64,000 bases of DNA from Sphaerisporangium flaviroseum. Lineage in GTDB: Bacteria; Actinomycetota; Actinomycetes; Streptosporangiales; Streptosporangiaceae. Both the position numbers and the translations under genes were made by a program. Under the pieces are notes generated by a model. It was not told where the DNA came from, searched no databases, and saw only the letters and a list, made by a program, of their open reading frames with translations. The stretch covers positions 62,001 to 126,000 of the forward strand of contig NZ_BAAAZR010000009.1 of the NCBI RefSeq assembly GCF_039537005.1. The letters are read 5' to 3'. Positions 40,925 to 49,659 of the stretch are shown piece by piece. The first letter of the stretch is position 1, and each line of letters starts with the position of its first letter.

Positions 40925-42849
40925 GCTCCGACGCTCGGCCGGCCTCCGCTGAGGGGCCTTTGAGCGACGACGCCCAGATGGCCTCGCCGTACTGGTCTCT
41001 GGACGAAGCGGGTGGGGACATCGGCCTGGGGCGGATGTTCCGGCGGCTGCCGGCGACCACCGGGGCGGTGCTCGCGATCATCGCGCGGGCGGCGCCCCGG
41101 CACGCCGTCACCGTCCTGGTGCTGCAGATCGCGTCGGGAGCCGCCACGGCCTTCGGGCTGCTGGCCACGGCGGGAGTCCTGGAGGAGCTGCTCGCCGCGG
41201 GCACGGCGGCCGGCCAGGTGACGGCCGCGCTGCCCATGATCGCGGTGGTGGTGGGCACGTACGTCCTGCGCGGCGCGGTCGACACCGCGGTCGCGTCCGC
41301 GCACGCCCGGGTGACACCCGCGGTCAGGCGGATGGCGGAGGGCGAGCTGTTCGAGGCGGGCCTGCGCGTCGAGCTGGCCGCCTTCGACGACGCGGGGTTC
41401 TACGACAGGATGCAGCGGGCCCGCGACCGCGGGCTGTTCCACCTCGGGAGCGCCGTGGACAACCTGGTCGAGCTGATCGGCGCCGCCCTGGCGGTCGCCG
41501 CGGCCCTGACCGGGCTGGCCGTCCTGCATCCCGCGCTGCTGCCGGTGCTGGCCCTCGGCGTGCTGCCCGCGGGCTGGACGGTGCAGCGGTCGGCCCGGCT
41601 GTCGTACGCCCACATGACCCGGACGGTCACGCTGAACCGCCGGGTGAGAATGATCACCGAGCTGGGCACGGAACGCCGGCCCGCCGCCGAGATACGCGCC
41701 TGCCAGGCCCAGGACTTCCTGCTGCGGGAGTACGCCGAGGTGGCCGATCCGCTGCGCGACCAGGAGGTACGGGTCGGGATCGGGATGGTACGCGCGCACG
41801 CCGCCGGGCGGGTGCTCACCGGGCTGGCGACCGGTGCCACGTTCCTCGCGCTCGCGCTGCTGCTGCGCGCCGGATGGATCGCGCCGGCGGTGGCCGGGGC
41901 GGCGGTGATGGCCGTGCGGTCGGCGACCGGGGCGCTCGGCCGCCTGGTGGTCGCGGGACACCAGCTCCTGGAGCAGGGCATGTACGTGACCGACTACCAG
42001 GGTTTCGTCGCCGACGCCGAATCGCGAGGGCACGGGGCGCCCACCCGTCCGGCGCCGGCCGCACCGCGACTGGTCGCGCTGCGCGACGTCGGGTTCCACT
42101 ACCCGGGTGGATCCGGTACGCCGCCCGCGCTCAAGGGGGTCGACCTGGAAGTGCGCGCCGGCCAGACCATCGCGTTGGTCGGCGAGAACGGGTCGGGCAA
42201 GACCACGCTAGCGAAGATCATCGCCGGCCTCTACACGCCCACGGCCGGTCAGGTGAGCTGGGATGGCGTGGACATCGCGGAGATGGACCCGCGGAGCGTG
42301 GCCGACCGCATCGTGATGGTGCTGCAGGAACCGATCCGGTGGCCGCACACCGCTCGCGCCAACGTCCGCGCCGGGCGCCACGACCGGGACGACCCCGGCG
42401 ACGTGGCGTTGCGCGAGGCCGCGGAACTGGCCGGGGCCGACACGGTGGTGGCGGCGCTGCCCCTCGGCTGGCAGACGCTGCTGTCGAAGTACTTTCGCGG
42501 GGGGCTGGAGCTGTCGGGCGGGCAGTGGCAGCGGCTGGCCGTCGCCCGCGGCGTCTTCCGCGACGCGCCGCTGCTCATCTGGGACGAGCCCACCGCGCCG
42601 CTGGACGCCAAGGCCGAGTTCGCCGTGTACGAGTCGCTGCGCCGGCTCGCCGCCGGTCGGATCGTCATCCTCATCACGCACCGGCTGGCGAGCGTCAGGA
42701 ACTCCGACCGGATCTACCTGCTGCACCAGGGCGAGGTCGTCGAGGAGGGCACACACGACCAGCTCATCGCCGGTTCGGGCCGGTACGCGGAGATGTACGC
42801 CTTGCAGGCACAGATGTACACCGAGTCTCCGGCCGTCCCCGCCCGGTAG
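40921..42849 (+). CDS. ABC exporter of the lanthipeptide cluster, without peptidase domain
   Basis: 642 residues from TTG 40921, which overlaps the lanM stop and follows GGTGAG; TTG 40960 or ATG 40978 are alternatives. A six-helix transmembrane domain precedes an ATPase with Walker A GENGSGKTT (residue about 421), Q-loop LQEP, signature LSGGQWQ (about 531), Walker B LLIWDEP and H-loop ITHR. Class II exporters usually start with a C39 peptidase that removes the leader; none is present here, so maturation must use another protease. Confidence 0.88.
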   Translation: MSSDARPASAEGPLSDDAQMASPYWSLDEAGGDIGLGRMFRRLPATTGAVLAIIARAAPRHAVTVLVLQIASGAATAFGLLATAGVLEELLAAGTAAGQVTAALPMIAVVVGTYVLRGAVDTAVASAHARVTPAVRRMAEGELFEAGLRVELAAFDDAGFYDRMQRARDRGLFHLGSAVDNLVELIGAALAVAAALTGLAVLHPALLPVLALGVLPAGWTVQRSARLSYAHMTRTVTLNRRVRMITELGTERRPAAEIRACQAQDFLLREYAEVADPLRDQEVRVGIGMVRAHAAGRVLTGLATGATFLALALLLRAGWIAPAVAGAAVMAVRSATGALGRLVVAGHQLLEQGMYVTDYQGFVADAESRGHGAPTRPAPAAPRLVALRDVGFHYPGGSGTPPALKGVDLEVRAGQTIALVGENGSGKTTLAKIIAGLYTPTAGQVSWDGVDIAEMDPRSVADRIVMVLQEPIRWPHTARANVRAGRHDRDDPGDVALREAAELAGADTVVAALPLGWQTLLSKYFRGGLELSGGQWQRLAVARGVFRDAPLLIWDEPTAPLDAKAEFAVYESLRRLAAGRIVILITHRLASVRNSDRIYLLHQGEVVEEGTHDQLIAGSGRYAEMYALQAQMYTESPAVPAR

Positions 42850-42860
42850 GACGGGCCCGC

Positions 42861-43733
42861 TCACCGTGGGGGTCGGTCCCCTGTGGCGAGCGGCCGCCCG
42901 GTGGCGCGCAGGATCGCCAGGTGCAGGTCACGGGTCTCGACCGCGGGGTCCGTGCCGAGCTCCGCCGCCAGGGTGTCGCGCAGCCGTTTGTACACCAGCA
43001 GGGCCCGGGCGGGCTCACCGGACGCGGCGTGCGCCCGCATCAGCAGGCGGTACGCGGCCTCGTCGAACGGGTCGGCGGCGACGGCCGCCTCGACCGTCCG
43101 CCGGCCGTCCGCCGGACGCCCGGTTCGCAGCCCCGCCGCCGCGGCGGCGTGCCGTGCCCGCCGCAGCAGGTCCTCGGCCTCGCCCTGCGCGGAGGTCACC
43201 CACTGGGCGTCGGCCTCCTCGCCCAGCACCGTGCCGCAGCCGAGCAGCGCGAGCGCCCGCGCCGCCGCGACGCCCGCCAGGGCCGCCTCCTTGCCGGCAG
43301 GCGCCCCTTCGTGCTCGGCGGGTGCCGTGGAGCCGTTCGCCAGGGAAGCCGCGTCCACGGCCAGCCGGTGCTCCGCCTCCGCGACCAGAGCCGCCGCCTC
43401 GTCGAGGTCCACGGTGACCGCCGGCACCTCGCCGAGCCGGTACCCCCGTCGCCCGCCCGTGACCGCCGCCGGCCCGAGGGTCCTGCGCAGCCTGCTCACC
43501 AGGGTGGCGATGTTGTCCGCCGGCCGTTTCGGCGGATTGCCGTCCCACAGCACGTCCACGATGTGGGCGGCCGGCACGGCGTGGCAGCGCTCGACCGTGA
43601 GCAGTTGCAGCAGGGTCCTGGCCCTGCCCCCGATCAGCGCGCGCGGGCATGGCACGCCGTCCCGCTCGACCGCGAAAGTGCCGGCCAGCCTGATCAGTAC
43701 GCCGCTTGTACACTCGTCCGACACCACGGTCAT
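42861..43733 (-). CDS. SARP-family regulator (Trans_reg_C plus BTAD)
   Basis: 290 residues. An OmpR-like winged helix (VLIRLAGTFAVERDG, ALIGGRARTLLQLL, DVLWDGNPPKRPADNIATLV) is followed by the all-helical BTAD domain ending EPARALLVYKRLRDTLAAELG. Small SARPs of this size are pathway-specific activators of antibiotic genes. It lies tail to tail with the exporter gene, 11 bases apart, and is the likely activator of the SARP-type lanA promoter (inference). Confidence 0.88.
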   Translation of the reverse strand: MTVVSDECTSGVLIRLAGTFAVERDGVPCPRALIGGRARTLLQLLTVERCHAVPAAHIVDVLWDGNPPKRPADNIATLVSRLRRTLGPAAVTGGRRGYRLGEVPAVTVDLDEAAALVAEAEHRLAVDAASLANGSTAPAEHEGAPAGKEAALAGVAAARALALLGCGTVLGEEADAQWVTSAQGEAEDLLRRARHAAAAAGLRTGRPADGRRTVEAAVAADPFDEAAYRLLMRAHAASGEPARALLVYKRLRDTLAAELGTDPAVETRDLHLAILRATGRPLATGDRPPR

Positions 43734-43770
43734 GTCATCTCCCGCCGCATCAGCGGACCCTCCCCCTGGT

Positions 43771-43810
43771 GCACCCGCGCGCCCGTGACGTCCCCCCGGC
43801 GCGCGGGTGC
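43771..43810. other. 13-bp perfect hairpin in the leader of the SARP gene
   Basis: GCACCCGCGCGCC and GGCGCGCGGGTGC are perfectly complementary around a 14-base loop, 38 bases upstream of the SARP start codon. In RNA this would be extremely stable and could attenuate transcription or shield the leader; as DNA it could be a cruciform or operator. Confidence 0.6.
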
Positions 43811-43922
43811 CGAGGTCCTCCCCTTCCTCGTAGGCGTGACATCACGTGACACCGATGTTCCACGCCGGTTGGGGGCGGATTCGGGGTTCTGCGCGTCCCA
43901 CGGCGGGTTCGGCTGGATCAGT

Positions 43923-45986
43923 ATGGAGCCCGTGACAATCTTCGAGAGCCTCACCTCTGCGGAGGAACTGCTGCGCCAGGCATGCGCCAGAGGAGCATGG
44001 CTCGATCTTCGAACCGGTGACGCGGACCACGACAGGCTGGACAACGTCCACGACTGGGATGAGAGGCGCACCATCCGCGCCGAGGTGATCCAGGCTCTCC
44101 TCCTGGGCGCCGTCGCCGCCGAGGAGGGATGCGCGGCTGCGATCCGGCTGCGGGGAGCGCGCATCAGCGGACGCCTGGACCTCATGGGAGCCGTCGCCGA
44201 CCGGCCGCTGATCGTGGAGCACTGTCACTTCGACGAGGAGATCCGGCTGGTCGAGGCCACCACCAGGACGGTACGGCTCGTGCAGAGCCGGCTGGTCCGC
44301 CTCAACGGGGCGCGGCTGCGGCTGGAAGGGCTGCTCAACCTGTACGGCAGCACGGTGGCGCATGGCGTGCGGCTCGACCGGGCGAAGGTGGCCAGCGAGG
44401 TCTTCATGGAGGATGCGGTACTGGAGGCCGACGAACAGGGCGTCGCGCTGGCGGCCGACGGGCTCACCGTCGACGGCAACCTCGACTGCTCCGGCCTGCG
44501 GGCCCGCGGCACCCTCAGGCTGCAGGGCATGCGCGTCGCCGGTTTCGTCAAGCTGTCGAACGCGCATGTGACCGGCAACGGCAGGATGGCGGTCGACGCC
44601 GAGGCCAGCGTCGTCGAGGGGCGGTTCCAGGCCGCCGGCCTCCACGCCGACGGCGAGGTCCGCATACGGCACGTGCAGGTCGGCGCGAGCCTGCAACTCG
44701 GCGGCGCCCGGCTGAACAACCCCGGCGGCCTCGCCCTGGGGGCGGGCGGGCTGGCGGTGACGGGAGGCGTGTGGTGCGGCGCGCCGTTCACCGCTGTCGG
44801 GGAGGTACGTCTCATCGGGGCCCGCCTGGGAGCGAACCTGTCCTTCATCGGGGCCGGTTTCGCCAACGAGGGCGGCATTGCGCTCAACCTCGACCACGCC
44901 ACGGTGGACGGGGCCGTCATGGGGGACGACCTGACGCTGTCGGCGGGACAGGTCAGCCTCGTGAGCGCCCAGCTACGCGGCGGGCTCGATCTGCGACGCG
45001 CCCGGCTTCGCCTCCCCCAGGACGGCGAGCCGCTGGTGATCGAGGGAGCGGCGATCGACGGCCCGGCGCGGTTCGACGGGCTCCAGGCCAGGGGACGCGT
45101 CCGGGTACGCAACTGCCGGTTCGGCGGGCCCGTCCTGTTCATGCGGGCCGAGTTCGACAACCCCGGCGGGATGGCCCTCCGCTTCACCCGCAACGAGGTC
45201 GCCGCGGACCTCAACTGCGAGGACATGATCGTCCACGGCGAGGTCCGCATGGGGCACACACGGATCGCCCGCGACCTGAACTTCGGCGGCGTCGTCCTGG
45301 CCAACCCGGGCGGGGTGGCACTGGAGGCCACCGGGCTCCACGTGGGGGAGTTGGCGATGCTGCCGCGCGACACCCCCGACGGCGTCGTCATCCTCGATCA
45401 CGCGCATGTCGGTCGGCTGCGCGACGATCCGGCCCGGTGGCCCGCGGCCATGCATCTCAACGGCCTGACCTACGAGTCCATGGAACCGCAGCTCACGGCC
45501 AGGGCACGCTTACGCTGGCTGCACCGCGACACCCGCGGGTACCAGCCGCAGCCGTACGAGCAGCTCGCGGCCTTCTACACGCTGGCCGGCCATCCGGTGG
45601 ACGCCCGGACGGTCCTGTACGCCAAGGAGCGCCGGATCCGCGGGAGCAAGACCTTCCTCGGCCGGGTGTGGAGCGTCGTACAGGACATCACGGTCGGGTT
45701 CGGGTACAAGCCCTGGCGCGCCGCCGCCTGGCTCGTGGTCCTCCTCGTGGCGGGGAGCGTGGTGTACGGCCGGGCGCGCCCTCCGGCGCTGAAGAGAGGT
45801 GAGGCGCCGGACTTCAACCCCGTGATCTACACGCTCGACCTGCTGCTGCCGTTCGTCGATCTCGGCCAGCAGGGCGCCTACAATCCGGCCGGCGGCGCCC
45901 AATGGCTCGCCTACGGCCTCATCGCGGCGGGGTGGGTCCTCGCCACCACCATCGCCCGAGGCGTGGCCAGGGTCCTGGGCCGGTGA
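43923..45986 (+). CDS. beta-helix (pentapeptide-repeat-like) membrane-anchored protein
   Basis: 687 residues from ATG 43923. A long series of about 20-residue repeats with alternating Leu/Ile/Val and Gly/Arg (for example GARISGRLDLMGA, LRARGTLRLQGMRVAGFVKL) indicates a right-handed beta-helix of about 400 residues. Near the C-terminus are two membrane helices (AAWLVVLLVAGSVVYG; WLAYGLIAAGWVLATTIA) flanking an extracellular loop. Similar actinobacterial proteins are often labelled membrane-associated oxidoreductase, without evidence; no cofactor motif is seen here. Possibly a sensor or scaffold. Confidence 0.65.
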   Translation: MEPVTIFESLTSAEELLRQACARGAWLDLRTGDADHDRLDNVHDWDERRTIRAEVIQALLLGAVAAEEGCAAAIRLRGARISGRLDLMGAVADRPLIVEHCHFDEEIRLVEATTRTVRLVQSRLVRLNGARLRLEGLLNLYGSTVAHGVRLDRAKVASEVFMEDAVLEADEQGVALAADGLTVDGNLDCSGLRARGTLRLQGMRVAGFVKLSNAHVTGNGRMAVDAEASVVEGRFQAAGLHADGEVRIRHVQVGASLQLGGARLNNPGGLALGAGGLAVTGGVWCGAPFTAVGEVRLIGARLGANLSFIGAGFANEGGIALNLDHATVDGAVMGDDLTLSAGQVSLVSAQLRGGLDLRRARLRLPQDGEPLVIEGAAIDGPARFDGLQARGRVRVRNCRFGGPVLFMRAEFDNPGGMALRFTRNEVAADLNCEDMIVHGEVRMGHTRIARDLNFGGVVLANPGGVALEATGLHVGELAMLPRDTPDGVVILDHAHVGRLRDDPARWPAAMHLNGLTYESMEPQLTARARLRWLHRDTRGYQPQPYEQLAAFYTLAGHPVDARTVLYAKERRIRGSKTFLGRVWSVVQDITVGFGYKPWRAAAWLVVLLVAGSVVYGRARPPALKRGEAPDFNPVIYTLDLLLPFVDLGQQGAYNPAGGAQWLAYGLIAAGWVLATTIARGVARVLGR

Positions 45987-45990
45987 CGCG

Positions 45991-46005
45991 GGGGATGACA
46001 TCCCC
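45991..46005 (+). terminator. short hairpin after the beta-helix gene
   Basis: GGGGAT-GAC-ATCCCC begins five bases after the stop codon. Confidence 0.4.
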
Positions 46006-46080
46006 TGGTCTGATCCGCCGCCCGCCGAACCCGTCCACGGTCCGATGTGGCCGCGGTGCCGTTCGGAGATGGTGGTCGGC

Positions 46081-47454
46081 ATGCTGAAACACATCGCCGT
46101 CGTCCTGGCCCTGCTGGGCTCGGGCGCGCAAGCACAGCAGGCCGGCCCGCTCGAATGGAGCCCGTGCCCCAACGACAAGGCCGGGATGGAGTGCGCCGAC
46201 CTCAAGGTCCCGGTCGACTGGCAGAAGACCGGCGGCCGGGAGATCACGCTGAAGCTGGGCCGGCTGAAGGCCACCGGCGCCTCCGAGGGCTCCGTCCTTG
46301 TGGCCTACGGCGGTCCGGGCGGGCCGGGGATCGCCATCACCCGGTCCGGAGACTGGTGGGACAAACTGCGACGGCGCATGGACATCGTCACCTGGGACAC
46401 GCGGGGCTACGGCGAGCAGTTCGGCGGCCTCAGCACGGGTCTGCCGTGCACCTGGACGCGCATCCCGCTGCCCGACTTCCCCGGCGACGACGCCGACTTC
46501 GGGCGGCTGTCGGACACCAACCGGGGCTACGCCGAGGCCTGCCGCAACAAGGACCCCGAGTTCTTCGCCAACATGAGCTCGGCCGACAACGCCAAGGACA
46601 TGGAGGCGATCAGGAAGGCGCTCGGCGGCGCCAAGCTCAACTTCTACGGCGCCTCCTACGCCGGGTTCTACGGGCAGGCCTACGCCCGCCTGTTCCCGGG
46701 GCAGGTGCGCACCATGGTGCTCGACGGCACGTGGAACCACAGCACCACCGGCTGGACCGGCGAGCTGGAGGAGATGGCCAAGAGCAACCAGCAGGCCCTC
46801 GACCGGTTCTTCGGCTGGTGCGCCGCCGGCACCTGCGGTGAGGTGCCCGCCAAGTGGCGCAAGCTGGTCGCCGAGGCCGACCGAACGCCCATCCCCGCCA
46901 AGGGGGCCGGCGTGGCCTACAAAGGCCGCGACCTGCAGGCCTTCGCGATCAGCTCCGCCAGGCAGGGCGTCACCGCGTGGCCCGGGCTGGCGCAGGACAT
47001 CAGCATGGCCGCCGAGGGCGACGCCTCGGGGTTCCTGCCCGACCGCGGCGCACGCTACCCCGACCAGTCGACCGGCGTCACCGAGTGCCTCGACTGGCCC
47101 CGCCCCGCCGGGCGCGCCGAGCTGGAGACGACGATCCACCGGCTGCGCAGGCTCGCGCCCGACGCGGGCACCGCCAACACTCTGGCGACCGGGACCCTGG
47201 GCTGCGTCGGCTGGCCGGTGCGGGTGACCAACCCGCCGGCCCCGCTGCCGAAGGGCCTGCCGCCGATGCTCGGCGCCGGCGCCTGGGGGGAGTCCGACGC
47301 CGTCCAAAGGGTGCTCAAGCAGGTGCCGGGCAGCGCCACCATCCGCCACGATGGGCCCGGTCACACGCTCTACGGCTTCAACACCTGCGCCCGCGACCAC
47401 ATCGACCGCTACTTCACCGACCGGGTGCTGCCCGCGGCGGTCACTTCCTGCTGA
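46081..47454 (+). CDS. secreted TAP-like alpha/beta-hydrolase peptidase (S33 family)
   Basis: 457 residues from ATG 46081. A signal peptide of about 20 residues (MLKHIAVVLALLGSGAQAQ) precedes a mature enzyme like the Streptomyces tripeptidyl aminopeptidases SlpD/SlpE. The oxyanion region AYGGPGGPG, the nucleophile elbow YGASYAG and the His in GPGHTLYGFNTC are present. At the position where the family has a GxxDxxTP catalytic Asp this protein reads GAWGESDAV, so the Asp is displaced or replaced. Its last 14 bases overlap the convergent MDR gene. Confidence 0.8.
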   Translation: MLKHIAVVLALLGSGAQAQQAGPLEWSPCPNDKAGMECADLKVPVDWQKTGGREITLKLGRLKATGASEGSVLVAYGGPGGPGIAITRSGDWWDKLRRRMDIVTWDTRGYGEQFGGLSTGLPCTWTRIPLPDFPGDDADFGRLSDTNRGYAEACRNKDPEFFANMSSADNAKDMEAIRKALGGAKLNFYGASYAGFYGQAYARLFPGQVRTMVLDGTWNHSTTGWTGELEEMAKSNQQALDRFFGWCAAGTCGEVPAKWRKLVAEADRTPIPAKGAGVAYKGRDLQAFAISSARQGVTAWPGLAQDISMAAEGDASGFLPDRGARYPDQSTGVTECLDWPRPAGRAELETTIHRLRRLAPDAGTANTLATGTLGCVGWPVRVTNPPAPLPKGLPPMLGAGAWGESDAVQRVLKQVPGSATIRHDGPGHTLYGFNTCARDHIDRYFTDRVLPAAVTSC

Positions 47455-48433
47455 CCGGCGACGCGGGACCTGGCCGGCCGACGGCGCTGAGGACGACCCG
47501 TCCGGTCGTCGCGCCATCGGCCTGGCGTCGCCACGCCGACCCGGCGTCGTCGAGCGGCACGATCTCGTGCGCCACGGCCAGCCGTCCGAGGGCGGCCTGC
47601 TCGGCGATCATGGAGATCGCCGCGGAGCGCTGCTCCGGGCTCAGCTCGTTGTTGGTGTAGCCGAGCAGCCGCAGCGACTTGCTGCGCAGCGTGGCGGAGT
47701 CGATGGGGCAGGTCTCCGCGGCGGAACCGCCCAGGTTGACCAGCCTGCCGCCCGTCCGGAGGGTACGGGCTCCGGCCGCCGCCGGCGGGCCGAAGAGCGG
47801 GTCGAGCACCAGGTCGACCGGCCCGTCGGCGACGGCGGCGAAACGCGCGGCGAGTTCGACGACGTCATCGGTGTCCAGGGCGACGACGGCGTCGGCACCG
47901 GCCCTTCTCGCGCGCTCCCGCGCGACCGGCGAGCGCGCTCCGGCGATGACCCTGCGGGCACCGGCGATGCGGGCCAGCTGCACGGCCGCCTGCCCGACCA
48001 CGCCTCCGGCGCCGAGCACCAGCACCTGCTCGCCGGCGGCCAGGTCGCCGCGCCAGCTCAGCGCCATGTGGGCGGCGACGGCGGAGAGCCCGAGCGCGGC
48101 CACGGCGACCGGGTCGGCGCCGTCGGGCAACGGAACCAGGTCCCGCACGGGTACCGAGGCGACCTCGGCCATGCTCCCGTCGCCCGAGGCCATCCCGGCC
48201 GAGGTGGGAAACCAGACGGGCTTGCCGCCGGCGGTCCCCACTCCCTGGACTCCCGGGACGTACGGGGTCGTTGGCCTGCCGAAGTAGGACGTGCCGCTCG
48301 CGCAGAGCAGGTCCAGCGGAGTGATGGGCGCGGCGAGGACCTCGACCAGCGTCTCTCCGGGCCCGGGTACGGGCATGACGCGGTCGACCACCAGCGGCGG
48401 CCGGCCCGGTGTGTGGATCTCCGCGGCGCGCAT
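47441..48433 (-). CDS. zinc-independent MDR-type alcohol dehydrogenase/quinone reductase
   Basis: 330 residues with the NAD(P) motif VLVLGAGGVVGQAAVQLA and the N-terminal GroES-like part (VLAAPITPLDLLCASG). The Cys/His zinc ligands of classical alcohol dehydrogenases are absent, so quinone oxidoreductase-type chemistry is likelier. Three bases follow the LigA stop, so it is the last gene of the catabolic operon. Confidence 0.85.
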   Translation of the reverse strand: MRAAEIHTPGRPPLVVDRVMPVPGPGETLVEVLAAPITPLDLLCASGTSYFGRPTTPYVPGVQGVGTAGGKPVWFPTSAGMASGDGSMAEVASVPVRDLVPLPDGADPVAVAALGLSAVAAHMALSWRGDLAAGEQVLVLGAGGVVGQAAVQLARIAGARRVIAGARSPVARERARRAGADAVVALDTDDVVELAARFAAVADGPVDLVLDPLFGPPAAAGARTLRTGGRLVNLGGSAAETCPIDSATLRSKSLRLLGYTNNELSPEQRSAAISMIAEQAALGRLAVAHEIVPLDDAGSAWRRQADGATTGRVVLSAVGRPGPASPVSRK

Positions 48434-48436
48434 GGC

Positions 48437-48799
48437 TCAGGTCGCGATGTCGGGGTAGGGCATCGACACGTGGGCGAGCCGCCGGGCGTAGTCGAGCTGG
48501 AAGCCCAGCGGCGCTTCGTGGTCGCGCTCGAACATGGCGATGAACAGCGTGAGCGTCAGGAACGGGTGCGCGCCCAGCTCGAACAGCCTGGGGTGGTCGT
48601 GGGTGGCCAGGGCCTCGCGCTCGGTGTCGTCGAACCGCAGCCAGGTGGACGACTCGCCGTCGTGGCAGTTGAGGATGCGGTTGGCGTACTCGGCCTCCCA
48701 CATCGTCACCGTGGCCCTCGGGTCCTCGCGGTAGCGCTCGACGAGCGCGGGATCGCGGTCGACGGTGAACAGGAACTTGTTCAGCAGGTACTTGCTCAC
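48437..48799 (-). CDS. LigA-type small subunit of an extradiol dioxygenase
   Basis: 120 residues: NKFLFTVDRDPALVERYREDP and GAHPFLTLTLFIAMFERD are typical of the alpha subunit of protocatechuate 4,5-dioxygenase-like enzymes, which closes the active site of the catalytic beta subunit. The gene overlaps the LigB gene by four bases, so a heteromeric enzyme is expected. Confidence 0.88.
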   Translation of the reverse strand: MSKYLLNKFLFTVDRDPALVERYREDPRATVTMWEAEYANRILNCHDGESSTWLRFDDTEREALATHDHPRLFELGAHPFLTLTLFIAMFERDHEAPLGFQLDYARRLAHVSMPYPDIAT

Positions 48800-49659
48800 G
48801 CCTTACCTCCGGCGGGATACCAGGTGAAGTAGGCCTCCATGGTGTGGAACAGGTCGTAGGTGTCGACGTAGTCGGCCTTCCTGCCCTCACCCGCCACGCC
48901 CATCATCAGCATGAAGTCCATGAAGCCGTGGGTGGCGTTCCCGGGCAGGTGGAGGCTGTCGAGGGTGACCTCGGCCAGGCATCCCTCGATGTCCCCCGAC
49001 GAGATCCACTCGACGGCCTTGCGGTCGAACTCCGGGTCCGGCCCCGTCGGCCCGAACTGGCGCGGCCCGCCCAGTTCCAGCGACAGGTGCCCGGTGCCGA
49101 TGACCGCCACCCGCTTGTCCTCCGGCCAGGACTCGACGAGCTCGCGGATGGTGCGCCCGAGCTGCACGAATCGCTTGGGCCGTGGCAGAGGCGGGGCGAA
49201 GATGTTGGTGTAGATCGGCACGATCGGCAGGTCGTTCTGCGGGCGCAGCGTGATGATCGGGCAGGTGATCGAATGGTCGATCCGCAGCTCGTTGGAGAAG
49301 GCGAGGTCGAACCCCTGGTCCATGCCCTCCCGCAGCAGATAGGCCGACAGGTCCTCCTGGCCCTTGCACAGCATCCTCGGCAGGCCGAACTCACGTTCCT
49401 CGTTGTAGAAGTTCGCGTCGTAGAAGGGCGCCTTCCCGATGAGGAACTGCGGCATGTTGTCCAGCCACAGCTGGTGGAAATGGTCCGAGCCCACCATGAC
49501 CAGCACGTCCGGGCGCGCCCTGGTCAGGGTCTCCCGGAACGCCTCCACCTTGCGCACCCACTCGTCCGCGAACGGCGGGCGGTCCTCGCCGGTGGAGGTG
49601 CTGGCACGGTAGTAGAAGGGGTGGTGGGTGGACGCGATGACCGCGACCAGCTCAGCCAT
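48796..49659 (-). CDS. LigB-type catalytic subunit of an extradiol dioxygenase
   Basis: 287 residues with the class III extradiol pattern: IASTHHPFYYR (metal His near the N-terminus), VMVGSDHFHQLWLDNMP, and the catalytic His in VIGTGHLSLELGGP. These Fe(II) enzymes cleave catechol-type rings such as protocatechuate or gallate next to the hydroxyls. Overlaps citryl-CoA lyase-like gene by eight bases. The actual ring substrate cannot be deduced. Confidence 0.9.
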   Translation of the reverse strand: MAELVAVIASTHHPFYYRASTSTGEDRPPFADEWVRKVEAFRETLTRARPDVLVMVGSDHFHQLWLDNMPQFLIGKAPFYDANFYNEEREFGLPRMLCKGQEDLSAYLLREGMDQGFDLAFSNELRIDHSITCPIITLRPQNDLPIVPIYTNIFAPPLPRPKRFVQLGRTIRELVESWPEDKRVAVIGTGHLSLELGGPRQFGPTGPDPEFDRKAVEWISSGDIEGCLAEVTLDSLHLPGNATHGFMDFMLMMGVAGEGRKADYVDTYDLFHTMEAYFTWYPAGGKA

